A stretch of 64,000 bases of DNA from Hippasteria phrygiana (lineage: Eukaryota > Echinodermata > Asteroidea > Valvatida > Goniasteridae): assembly GCA_037893225.1 (NCBI GenBank), contig JAZGUH010000122.1:186001-250000 (forward strand). The letters run 5' to 3'. The position numbers were made by a program, and so were the translations under genes. Every line of letters begins with the position of its first letter. Within the stretch, counting starts at the first letter, position 1. The notes under the pieces are model-generated. The model saw only the letters and a program-made list of their open reading frames with translations. It had not been told where the DNA came from and ran no database searches. Shown in pieces: positions 34,216-46,600 of the stretch.

Positions 34216-34718
34216 GAGCAAGTTCGATCAAGGACTATAGTTAACCATAGTTCGACTAACCCTGATCGAACGCACGCTAGTCGACGATGGTTGGACTAGT
34301 CTAGTCAACGATTCGCGACCAGCCTACTGAGGTTGGTCGCATCGCTGGTTACCAATAGCCGTTTTAATAGCACAGTGCAGAGAGGACCAGTTATCAGAAA
34401 AATGGCGAAAAAACGTAAATATTCAGCTGCAGTAAACGATCGTTTTTTGTTACTTTGTCTTTCTTTTAACATGTTAAAATAATGCACACGTTACCACTTG
34501 TGGCATTGTTGATATACTGAGCAAATATCGTCCGTGTCGCTTTCATCTATGAACTCGTCAAAAACGTAAAAAGAACTGGCCACCGCCATTTTCTCATGGT
34601 GGCGTTGACATGACAATAGTTCGACTAGAGTCGTTCGCACTTCAACTTCAGTGCTCATGCGCGACGTACGTCACGAACCAACCACTAGTTAACCATTGGT
34701 CCCTGATCGAACTTGCTC
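34216..34718. mobile_element. 503-bp TIR element
   Basis: Ends GAGCAAGTTCGATCAAGGAC and the complement of GAGCAAGTTCGATCAGGGAC, with more inverted pairs inside (AGTTAACCAT, AGTTCGACTA). No clear target duplication; noncoding. Confidence 0.7.
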
Positions 34719-34725
34719 AACGACT

Positions 34726-35019
34726 TAATGGTTCCTTTTTTTAACTTCTGTCATTTTACTGTCACCACCTTTTGCGTACGGAAGACGCCATATGGCACCC
34801 AAAAAATAGTGCCACCAGGCCGGATGATGATATTTGCCGCTGTTTGTGCAGTTTCAATCCATTGACAATGTTGGATTATTGTGTATGTTACACTTGACTG
34901 CACAAACACATTGTGGCCATTTCGCTTGGCTGCCAGAGCCACCTTGACGTCTCCCGTAAAAAAACATACTCAGGGGTTAAAGTGACAGTAAAATGAAAGA
35001 AGTTAAAAAAGGAACCATT
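34726..35019. mobile_element. 294-bp TIR element
   Basis: Left AATGGTTCCTTTTTTTAACT and the right complement (AGTTAAAAAAGGAACCATT) continue into GTCATTTTACTGTCAC / GTGACAGTAAAATGA. It lies 7 bases from the previous element. Noncoding. Confidence 0.7.
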
Positions 35020-35616
35020 TACAGCCCTATTTGTAGCATGGTCAGGTCGCAAGGAAAACGGAGCGAACATTGCTACTTTTTCCATCCCACAATCCCTTGT
35101 GATCATCATCATTGTGACTTTTCAACCAGGCGGTATTTGCAAAAGGTCTATAACTGAAGACTTGAAGTTTGAGTGTGTTGATTTTTTTTTTTTTTTTTTT
35201 GTATTTTTATTTTTAATTGCCTTTCCGGCAAGAGTTCCGTATCCAGCCATCACGGAATCCCTACCAAACATAACAAATTTCACCTCACATTGTGTCTTCA
35301 TTGAAGATAAACCCATTCATCAGCCTGTGAAAACTGAAATCCTCTGAGGGAAAAGTGGTTTTTAGGCGATATTTTGGGTGCAGATACGTGTGTGTTTGTA
35401 TCGTTCACACATTCAATCGTATTCATGGTAATGTACATGTAGGCCCCCTCCCGCCCCAACCCCCCTCATAGTTACTCCACTCTAATGATAGTCAAGGTAG
35501 AAAAAATGTACGTGTATAATCAGACACTGCCTTTTTTATGGCAAGATGTGTACTTGTATGTTAACTGTGTTAAAAATAACTGGAAATTATGTTACAAACA
35601 ACTCTGAGTATACAGT
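35020..35616. other. Intergenic, T-run and no gene
   Basis: A T-run lies at about 35182-35202. No coding or RNA feature seen. Confidence 0.35.
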
Positions 35617-35978
35617 GCTTCATATTGATATTAGGCCGAGACAGGGCAAAAGAGAAAACATCTCTGTTCTAATTTACATCATCCCCCGATGCAAACATTC
35701 CATCTTCTGACTGATTACGCGGTACCCGCTGCTGCATTGGATTCGAATCGGCCAGCCGACCCCGGCAAGCTCGGTGGTCGAGTGGTTAAGACGTCTGCAC
35801 TAGTAAGCAGGAAGTCGTGGGTTCGAATCCCGCCCGAGTAAGCCTGTGAATTTTTTCACACAGGCTCTCGGAAAGCACCGAGTATACAGTGCTTCATATA
35901 TTACGTCGGGACAGGGCAAAAGAGAAAACATCTCTGTTCTAATTTACATCATCCCCTGACGCAAACATTCCATCTTCT
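35617..35978 (+). repeat. Ser-tRNA-like sequence between ~100-bp direct repeats
   Basis: The tRNA-like part (about 35769-35841) has an A box (GGTCGAGTGGTTAAGAC), a CTGC/GCAG anticodon stem and a B box (GGTTCGAATCC) with good T stem. Only five acceptor pairs form (CTCGG/CCGAG), the anticodon loop has eight bases and the variable arm is too short for serine, so it is not a working tRNA. Direct repeats (GTATACAGTGCTTCATAT… CATTCCATCTTCT) lie on both sides, at about 35617-35709 and 35881-35978. It is probably a tRNA-derived SINE inserted in, or duplicated with, its body. Confidence 0.5.
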
Positions 35979-36133
35979 AACTCTGCTTGTTGTCTGAAGC
36001 AAAGGTTGTTATTGTAAGCTGTGAGTGTGGTTGAGTGAGCTCTGAATTAGTTGCAAGGTCCAGAAAAGTAGGGGAGGTGAGGTGAGGGTTGTCAGCCAAT
36101 TTTATTCCAAGTGTTTCCTTGCTTAAACATAAT

Positions 36134-37455
36134 GTACGGTAGGGAAGATGGGGGTTAGTTGGAACGATTTTCACAAAAACGTCTATAACACAAACAGATT
36201 TTATTCAAGAAACAATAACTATACCAGTTTATGCATATACATGTACATGTGTGTTACAAATGTAACCTATATAATTCTTAGACTTGTTGATGGTTACTTA
36301 AATAATCCACCTTGAACACGGCTATGTCATGTGTTCCAACTTACCCCACCTATGGGGTAAGTTGGAACATGGTATGGGGTAAGTTGGAACATGGTATGCG
36401 GTTACTTTTAGAAAGTATACTTTAATGACTTAAAAACTACATTTATTATTTGAGTTTAAGTAAAATAATTTTTCCAAGCACTATAGGCCATGCACCCAGC
36501 ATGTAAACAAAATAATAACTGAAATAAATATGCAGGAAGTTGCAGCAGTTCGAACTTGTCTTCGATTGACTAGAACTTCTCGCACAGCTCGCTCCATAAC
36601 GTCTGGTGGGGTCTGGCCACGTGTAGTTTTGCGTTTATAGTTCCGCGGCATCTTGATTGCTGAAGAGGAACAAAAAGAAAAATCTGTTAAAAGGGTTGTG
36701 CAAAAGGAAGATGGGTAAAACACAGGAATAGCCAACGTTCTATGTTTTTCTCATTGAAATATTGTAGGCATACAACAGATGAATCTATAGGCCTAGGTGC
36801 AAAATATAATGAGCACTAGGCCTACAGTTATAATAGGAATAACCAACATTCTATGCTTTGCTCATTTCAATATTGTTACAAGAGATCTAGGTCTACATTT
36901 ATTATTTGCAATAGGCCTACAGCTAACTTTATGGTGCCCAAAAAGTTTGAAAATAGATTAGAACCTTCATCCAAAAGGCACTTCCTTCATACATGAAAAT
37001 AGATTAGAACTTTTATTCAAAGGGCACTTCATTCATATATAATCATTATGTTTGGGTTTGTTGGAACATGTTCCAACAAGCCCCCATCGAAATGTTCCAA
37101 CTAACCCCAGTGGCCAATGTGACATTTGTAAGCTTACTACGCAAAACAGTGACTACAATAACACATTGTTTTAACCTTATTTTGTAGCTTAGTACTAGAG
37201 CCTAAAATACTCGGAAACTAGTCACTATTATTTATAGACATCGGTAAGATAATACACATTTTTTGAATGGTGAAAAACTTACCTTTCCCATTCGAGTACT
37301 ATTGGGGCACTGGTGCTGCAGGCAATATGGTGGATGGCTGTTGCTAAGGGACACCTCCAGAGGGCAGAATTTCATCAAATTAATTCTAGCTGTGGAAGAA
37401 AATCTCAATGTTTCAACTTACCCCGTGTTCCATCTCCCATATCCTTCCCTGCATG
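36134..37455 (-). mobile_element. Pogo-like DNA transposon, internally deleted
   Basis: Ends are inverted and imperfect: GGTAGGGAAGATGGGGGTTA on the left and the complement of GCAGGGAAGG…GGGGTAAGTTG on the right; GGGGTAAGTTGGAACATG recurs inside. This GTAAGTTGGAACA motif is typical of pogo/Tigger-type ends. A minus-strand frame at about 36651-36525 holds the transposase N-terminus (next entry). The exact right end is uncertain. Confidence 0.55.
36525..36651 (-). pseudogene. Pogo-type transposase N-terminal remnant (psq-like HTH)
   Basis: The frame reads MPRNYKRKTTRGQTPPDVME then RAVREVLVNRRQVRTAAT, the first half of the Pipsqueak-like helix-turn-helix that opens pogo/Tigger transposases. It then runs into AT-rich noncoding sequence and never reaches the rest of the HTH or the DDE domain. 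It is a broken remnant within the surrounding element. Confidence 0.65.
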
Positions 37456-37662
37456 TGAAGTTGAAAGTTACATAGTGTTCAGTACTGAGTGTAAAATGAA
37501 TAATTTGCCTCATTGTTAACTGCGAACATAGCACATACATGTATTACCCAAAATATTGTAATGTTTTTGTGCAGAAAACATTAATTGGAGTCATGGAAGA
37601 GTCGGGTTAAAACTGTACATTTATATGGAAGACCTTTTTTTTTTGTCGTTCTAGATTAAGAA

Positions 37663-40600
37663 ATGGCAGATACGAACTCTGTTTCTGTCAAGAACAAGTT
37701 GAATATGCAGCGTGCTGCAGTTCTTCTTGATCTTTGGAGCAGTAGCGACGAAGAAGATGTAAACAATGGCATCCTTTCTCGTGATTTGGCGCCTAATACA
37801 CAAAGGTAACTTGGAACTACGGATCCGCAAATAAATTTATTCAAAGTGTGTAAAGAAGTTTGTTTATAGCCCTATTGCTAAATTCAGTGATATTGAAAAG
37901 TGGGCAATTTTTGTCTGTTACTGATCCGCGCAGTAAAAAAAGACCTTTTATTCTAGTTCTCAGATTCCTTTTTCAGAGAATTTCCCGCCGTTCCGCGGTT
38001 TCCCGCTTTTTGGGGGCCAAAATATGTCCTCTCCGAGTTCAATGTGAATCCGGTTTAAAATTTGGGGGGTAGAGGTGCATTGTCTTGGGTGATTTTGTTT
38101 TTAGGGAAATTGTGGAATATCATTGCTGAAATGCCCCGAGATCGGCACTTTTAAAGTCGGCTTCGTAGCTCTGTTTTTAGACGCTCCCAGCTGTTTTATA
38201 AACCCATTTGTCCGATCCTATTTACACGACGTACGCAGAGCGATGAAGTTTACTAAACGAATCAACTATCGCGTTAGGTATCAAGTATTCCATAACGTCA
38301 TAAAAATTTTCCTATCAACGATCCCCTATGATGAGCGTTAGGAAATGCTGTTGTTGATTGAGCGGCCATCGTGTTAACGCTTTGGCCTTTGTGTACGTGA
38401 AAGAAAACAAAATTATAGTAAAATTATCGTGAAATATCGGAGGCATCCGACTTCAAAAATTGATGTCAAAAAATAAATATGATGGAACAGCTAAATAGGT
38501 TAAGAGCTAGTTTCCGCGGGTGCTTTTCTCAAAAGCCCCTGCACACGGCGAAGCTCTGTCTAATTTTCGGGAAAAATCTTTATTTTTAATAGCCGTATCC
38601 CAGGATGCAGTTCACATGTACATAGGGGTCTCCGTTTTCGAGTTATGAACCTTCAAAGTTCAGAATAATTTTTGCAAATCACAGTACCTAAATTGTCAAC
38701 ATTTTCTAAAGGGGGCGCTGACCCCTTCAACCCCCGGCCCCCTGAAACCCCCGGCATGCCTCGCCTTCGGTTCGGGCCAAGCCTGCGGCTTGATTGGGTC
38801 ATTAATAGTGAATCGCTATTTTCCAGTTTTTTCTAACACAACCCATTTTCATGCCTGCTTTTTGGATTTCCAGCAGGGCGGCTAGAAGAAAATGACAGGG
38901 GTTAGGGATAATCTACATTTGTAAACGAACACAAATCTCACCACAAAATATTTTTGTAATTTTGTGATTCTATAATTCCAAAAAATCTACACAAATCATT
39001 GCACATCTTAACACATTTATTTGGGTGTGGTCTCACACGTAACCATTTCAAGAATTTTATTGCATTAGACAAGTTGGATACACGTGCTTCATAAAATCAT
39101 GACAAAATTGTATTTTTCTCTTAATACAATTTTAACAGCTCAGAAAGATTGTCGCAAACCAAGCCTTCATCTTCCTGTCAACAAAGAATCAAGCCTTCAT
39201 TTAATACCAAGGAGAGAGTCGCTCACCTGCCAAGTAGGGAGCAAGAGAGATTGAGGAGGGAGAAGGCTAAGTGTCAATCGAAGAACCCTCTGCCACTACC
39301 TCACAGCAGACCTAGTGCAATTAATAAGCAGCCTGGAAACCAGCATAGAAGCGCAAAACTGACGACAGCATCTCAGTCAGCAGATCCCACAGTTGTTTCA
39401 TCTAATAGATGCAAGGCAGCCTCGCCTGTGTTTGGTTTCTTTCGGAAGACACATATCCAAACTCCATCTTCAGATAGTTCCAACAGCAGCACTGAAGAAG
39501 ATGATGCTGAGCCTTGTCCCGGGGGGACCACCGCATTCTCAAAGAACGATTCACAGTCGAGGGCAAATACAGGCTGGCAGTCAAGTCGTGAACAATCAAA
39601 GAAAACACACAGCAGAGGTATTATGAGCAGTTCAAGTAGTGGTAGCTTGCCAAATGCTGAGTCGGGGGCCAAAGGTGTGAAGAGTGGTTATACATATTCC
39701 AGGGCCAATATTGGTTGGCAGCCGAGAAGCAAACAAACAAAGAACACAAGTAACAATGTGATGATAGATGTTGATAGCAGCTCATCAAGTAGCAGTAGCT
39801 CATCAGATTCTGAGTCCCTTCTCTCACCATCTAAGTCAAAGCAAGCACAAACCCGCCAATTCTCCAAGACGACGACACTTTCGAAACAGAAAGGAAGCAA
39901 TGATACATCAAAGACGTTCTCGTCCAGATATAAGAATGTTTCAGAGCCAGGGCAGATGGGAAGATACAAACGCGAACTGAGCAGAATTACTGGTCCTGCT
40001 CCCAGGTACAAACGAGCTAGATTGTCACCAACATTTGACAGTGAAACATCCAATTCTTCATCTAGTTCCTCTGATGAGGAAACAAGCCTCGGACCAGGAT
40101 TCTCATCTCTAAAATCTCGAAAGAGAAGCCCACAAGCATCTAACAGAAACAGGGACTGCATTGAGACTGCTGCTAATGCCACCAATAATGCCAGTCCTAA
40201 AAAGGTGGCAAAACAGACAATAATCAACTTGTTTGGACGGACCACAAGTGATGACGACGGGGACCTGACAGAGGAAGATGTTCAGGAAGTTAAGGATGGT
40301 CAAGAGGATATTAGCACCCAGAAAATGAGTAACAGTGCATCAAGAACATCAAACGCAAGTACCTTATCCATTCCTGCAGACTTGGATTACAATTTGTACC
40401 AAACTGATGTAGATCCATGGTCGAAGAACCAGGCAATATTCTACAGACAAGATGCAAGTGCCACCACCACCATGAAGAAGCCAAGTTCTGAGAAGGATGA
40501 CTCTGTGATACTCGTAGACATTACACAGAGTGCGGAGAGGGGTGCAATGGCAGGGCAATCCAGTCCCAAGATAAACTTGACCTCTCTGACAGGACAGTCC

Positions 40601-43600
40601 AAAGATAACAAGAGTACAGACAGTTTATCCACCATTTTCCCTAGAAAGCTACAATCCTACAAAGAACAGTCCGAAGATGACGAGATTACAGAGAGTTTAT
40701 CCCCCATTATCCCCCAAAAGCTACAACCCTACAAAGAACTGGCCATCAAACCCAGTGATGTCAGATCAAACACGGAATCAATAATAGTCGGAAATGTCGA
40801 TGCAAGCAGAACTTTTAAGAATACCCAAGTAGATTCACCAGGCACATCAACAGGCTCTAAACTCATTTTCCGCCCTTGGCAAAAAGATTCCGTGTTTACC
40901 TCAGTGGACAGTTCAGAAAGAAACGGGTCAAACAAGCAACCCCAAAATTCCAAAGAGAAAAATGGTTCCGAGGATCATTCCAAATCCCAATCCTCTGTTT
41001 TTGACGCCCACAGTGGACGGGTAGGAAGGCATGCTAAGCGCATTGCAACTGTCGACAAAAGTAGAGAAGTGTCTGAAATAATAGCACCCAACCCGCGAAG
41101 GAATACAACTATTTCTAACTCTCCTCTAGATGAGTTTCATTTTCCTACAATGTCTTTTGAGGAGAATCACCTACAGTGGTTAAGAGCATCTCAAGGTTTG
41201 GTGTATAATGAGACTGCAACAAAGTCCCAACTTGTTGGGAACCCAGTGATGATTTACCAGAAGAATTTTTTTGTTAATTCACAAAGCAGAGGTGAATCGT
41301 CACAGTCGTCAGCAGCTTTGGAAATGGCAGATTTCTCCTTTGAAGAGAATCATCACCGGTGGCAAGAGCAGAGGCGAGGCTTAGTGGATAACCAGGCTTA
41401 TCCAAAATCCCCAATCTTTGAAAGATCAAAACAAATGCGAGGTTTAGTGGATGATGAGGCTCGTCCGGAATCCCCTGTCTTTCAGAAGTCTTTAAGAATT
41501 CCCAGTCGAAAGATTCTTGCCACTCGAGAAAGCAGGAGAAAGCCCACTCAGTCTTCAGATTCGAGGAATGCAGCAGATTTATCCTGGGAAGAAGATCGCC
41601 TTGATGAACGGTCAGAACAGAAGAGAGAAGACGGTGAAGCTGCAGTCAATTCTTCGTCCTTGCGTGTTGAAAGGCGGGGAGGGACCAAAAAGCATGAACA
41701 TCGTGGCATCGGGGTAAAACAGTCCCAGCAGCCGAAAAGTACCCCAGACGTTGTTGGAGCCAGCAGTCATGTCACAGACCAGTCCGTAGGCCATTTTACT
41801 CATCAAGGTGATAAAAGGCAGAAGAACCGGGGCTCTAGACAGCACATCAAAGACGATGACAGTCATTTGGTAACTGTACGTCCTGGTCAGTACGGTGTTC
41901 AACACTCACAACCTGATTTGGAAGAAGTCGGTAGGCATGTTACAAGACAGCAAATGCCTATTGCTAATGATAAAACACGGTCCATTATTAAGAGGCGTTC
42001 CAGCGACCATGAAGTCCAAGTAGTTGAGAGCCAAGGCTCAAAGAATAGCTCAGTCCAACTACCATTGAAAGCAAGGAGAAAGTCCAAGCATGATGTTGAT
42101 CACACAGGAAATCACCCATCCAGATGGAATAGGGATAGCTACAACTCGGACTCTCAGGCTATAGGCAGGAATGCCGGAATCTCTCAAGAAGATGTCCAAA
42201 TAATTGAGAGTCAAGATTCTAGTCTTAACAGTCCAGGTGGATCTTCTGGCAGGACGAACCGAAGAGGAGAGGAATTTGCCTCTGTAAGTCCGGCAGCAAT
42301 AGACATTGAAATTGCTCAGCTGATACGGCAAATGGATGAAGACGAGCGAATGGCAAAACAACTTCAGGTACGTCACTAAATTAACCTATCCATTTGCAGT
42401 GTTTAATAGAGGCAAATTTTTCTCTCAAGGAGATCCTCCGAAAACAGAATCCTTCAAAGGTTCCTGAAACCTGTTCAGATCCGGCGTCTGCCTATACACA
42501 CCAAGCGATAAGGGACTATGTTTCCTGACTAACCATTCCAAGTACAACCATATCGGCCTGCAGATATTTACTCATGTACAAGCACATTTGTGACCCGCTC
42601 TGCAAAAAGGGCACTTATGTTGCAAAATTTGAAAATAGTGTTTTATATATAGCTGGAAAGGCCATTTTATAAGCTTTCATATGGTATATGTCTGAGGTCT
42701 CTAGCATTTTGCAATCACGAGATATTTGGAAATTTGCATGTTTGTTTTCAGGAATTTCTTGAAATGACTTAAGGAGAAACAAGCCATTAAAAAAACCAAA
42801 AAGCAAAGCAATAAATGGAAGCACTCGACACAAACACATTCTTTTTCCAACTTTATTCACTGAAACATTGAACGGCCCATAACTCGTAAAAGCATACAGC
42901 GACTTATGTGCCCTTTTTGCAGAGCGGGTCACATTTTATCGAAATGGCCATTGGGCATTTGCAGTTGAGAAACTGGTTTGTTACACTGGACTGCATTGTT
43001 TACAATTCTTGTAGGTTCCAGATAATTGGGAACTTCAGAATTTTTGTGAATATAGTTTCTAAGGCATTGACAGAATACACTACTTTCATCAACTACAGAG
43101 GGAGGATTGTTTTTAAGGATTTTGTGGTAAGGATCTCATGCATTGGGATAGTTCAGATTGTAGCCTCTGGTCATTGTTATATAATTTAGCAGTTCTTTGC
43201 ATCATTTTGAAGAACTTGTGTAAGTTCCAGAGAGAGTGGGGAAACCGTTTACATGATTGCTTTTCTGTTACAGGAGCGCTTTGATGCAGAGCTGGCCAGG
43301 CTTACCCAGGCACACAATGAGATCATGGCTGATGTTACGGAGGTGAGGTGTAATTCTGAGATCGGGGTTGGGTTTATTGGTCCAATATATTAACCTGGTT
43401 AGACACGGGTGTCGTTAAAGAGGTCTTCCATGTGTGCCCCACTCCTGTAAATATTTGTTTCCTTCTTTTGGACTTGTACGTAGGTCATTCCATGAAGTTG
43501 GGTACATAAAGTGTGACATTTTGCCAAAAAGGGCAATATTTAAATCCTAACAAATACAATTTCCACCTTTATCAGTTTTCCCTGATCTGGATAAGTTGTT

Positions 43601-46600
43601 CATGCACACTTGCAATTAGAAGTTGCACTAGTCCAATAAAGGATTCGTTGGATTGTTTTTTCACACTCGATGAAGATATATAGTCAAAATGTGTGTGACA
43701 TTCCTCCAAATTTGGTGTCCTGTTACATGTGAAACCAGTACCTTAAAATGTCATTATATTCTCTCTGCTTTTATTAATTTGTCTAATTGTTACTAATTTT
43801 ATAAACTTATAAGTACATGTCTTATTAGGATATGAAAATTGCGATTCTTCTAAGAAAGCTGGTAGATATAGGCCTATGGGTCATTCTGTGAATGAAAAAA
43901 ATGGTGTCCGTGTTACATGTGAAACCGTTTTCAAAACACATTTTCTGACATATTTCCATTGATTTGCCTTGAACATGTCTGCATTTCATGATCTAGTTAA
44001 GGATATATATCTCTAATGGAAAGATATGAAAATCAGACCTCTTCAGTGGTATATGAGGCATAAAATATGATTTTTTGTGGATTTCACATGTAACATAGAC
44101 ACCGGTGTCAATGTTACATGTAAAACCCATAGCTTATTTGTACCATATCACTGTAAATTTCAATTGCAATTGTCTGACTTCCATGTGTTCAATATTGCTG
44201 TCTGTAAGTACACAGAATGTGGTTTAGTAAAGAAAGTGTTGAAGAAAGTTCTTAAGATATGGCAAAAGTAAGGTACTGCTTTCACATGTAACGGGGACAC
44301 CAAAATACTTGGTGTCCTGTTACGGTGTGATAGTTTATCCTTATCGTGTATGAAGAAAAAACATTTGATTTGTAAAATTCATGTTGTGAATTGGGTATTA
44401 GTGCTGCTCGGACACACATAATCTGTTTTGGGTATATACTGCGAATGTGAAGAAATCCTCAAAATTTCACAACTTGTGTGAGAAAGTGTACCAACTTCAT
44501 GGCATGACCCACATGTAATTGCCCAATATCTTTAGGACCAAACGCATTCCCCCCCTTTTTCTTGGGGGTAGGGGTGAACACAAATGTTCACCAGTATTTG
44601 TGTACAGAAGTTCTACCTCGGTAGTTTTTTAGTGTTGATGTTAAGGCCCAATTAATAAGCTTCCTTTTAGTACCATTACCCTAATGTTGCTAGCGAATTA
44701 TTGACTTTGAACGCAGACATTTCAGAATGTTGTTTCTCCGCAGCTTTCCGAGGACATCCCCATTCCCCAAATGCCCCAGTTTCATCGCCGCCCAATATTC
44801 AATCTCAGAGCTCTCACATCAGCACCAACAGGGCGTGAAATGGTATGGCGAGATGACCTAGTGGATATGAATCCAGTCAATGCGGCTATGATGGCAGAGA
44901 TGGGTCATGTGGAGGTTCAGACAGGCCACGGACATCACGGGGTAAATAAGAAAAGTCATCCAGAAATTTGTCGCCCTCTTGGCAAAAAGGCGTATCTCAA
45001 ATTTTTGCCTTTTTTTTTATTTCTTCATCTTTCCGCATATTTGTTTAGGCTTCCAAGCTTATGGTCCCTTAAGCACTTTTGTAGATGAAATTTTAGTAGC
45101 ATTATTTTAAATTTGTAATCATTAGAAAACTGTTAGTTTGGTGATAAATGTCTAGATTGACTTCTTGTTTGCAATCCATTATAACATTTTTGCATGCAGA
45201 GACAGCGCCGAGGTCGTGCCAGAGGTCGTGGTAGGTCGAGAGTCAGAGGTCAACACCGTAACCACATGCCGTTACCGGTGGCTGATGGAAGTGACTATGA
45301 GGTTTGTTTGGTGCATGACATATCTCTTGAATGGCCACAAGAAAAAGTTTTAAATACTCTTGCTCTAGCATTGTCAGCCTCAAGAAGTGTACTGCCGTAT
45401 TATTCGTACTGTCTTTTGTTCGTAATTCTCTCTCCATTACATATCAGTTAAAAGTGTTTACGTTTAAAGTTCTCGTTGGTATCGAACAAGGGTTTAAGCA
45501 TTCATGTGAGAGGCTCTCGACCAATAGGAATAGTGACATTTCCCCGAGTATTGATCGAGTTTTCAGCCAAAGGACTTTTTCAGGCAAAAAGCTGACTTTG
45601 GGCGTTCCTGTAAAATGTGACCCGCTCTGCAAAAAGGGCACTTATGTTGCAAAATTTGAAAATAGTGTTTTATACATAGATGGAAAGGCCATTTTATAAG
45701 CTTTCATATGGTATATGTCTAAGGCCTGTAGCATTTTGCATTCGCGAGATATTTGGAAATTTGCATGTTTATTTTCAGGAATTTCTTGAAATGACTTAAG
45801 GAGAAACAAGCCATTTAAAAAAACAAAAAGCAAAGCAATAGATAGAAGCACTCGACACAAACACATTCTTTTTCTAACTTTATTCACTGAAATCAAAGAT
45901 TTTGGTTATGAAATAGAATAATATATGTATCAAAGATGCAAAAAATTCCCTCCCGTAAAAATCACTTGTTTGAAGAATTGTTCACCCTCTTCACATAGAA
46001 CAGCCCATTACATGTACTCGTAAAAACATACATCGACTTATGCGCCCTTTTTGCAGAGCGGGTCACAAATATGCTTAAATAGGCTCTGTACGAAAACCTC
46101 ACTTGGCATCCCTGAGTTATGATCATGCTTGAAACCGTTCTTCCCGTGCTATAGGCTCTTTGGAACCTATCGGAGAGAGTCGGTGAGGCAGTCAGTAAGG
46201 GTCTCCCTCAGTCATCCATCAACCTGCTGCCGACATTCCTGTACACATCCGGCAAAGATATCGATGAGACCGAGTGTTCCATCTGCATGGGGGATTATGA
46301 GGTTGGAGAGAATATGCGACGACTACCCTGCTTTCACTTCTATCACGCTGCCTGCATTGACAAGTGGTTAAAGGTGAGTTTGCACTGATTAAGTGTTCGG
46401 GTTTTTTGACATAAGGATATCAATTTTGGAGACCGCCAACATAGGGAAAGACAGCTCAGTTTGTAAGGGGCTGGTACACAGGCCTCGACCTTAGCACTAG
46501 CCCGGCGTACAATGTCTAGTAAAAACTGCTCCGGGCTAGTGAAAAGCACTCTTTAACTTGCCCGGCGGGCTAGTTAAAAAAAGCATACCTACCTGCTTAA

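Noticed and set aside
39373..42376. Many antisense frames of 60-185 aa opposite the large exon of the RING-H2 gene
   Set aside because: Shadows of the real coding strand; no domains and no splice consistency.
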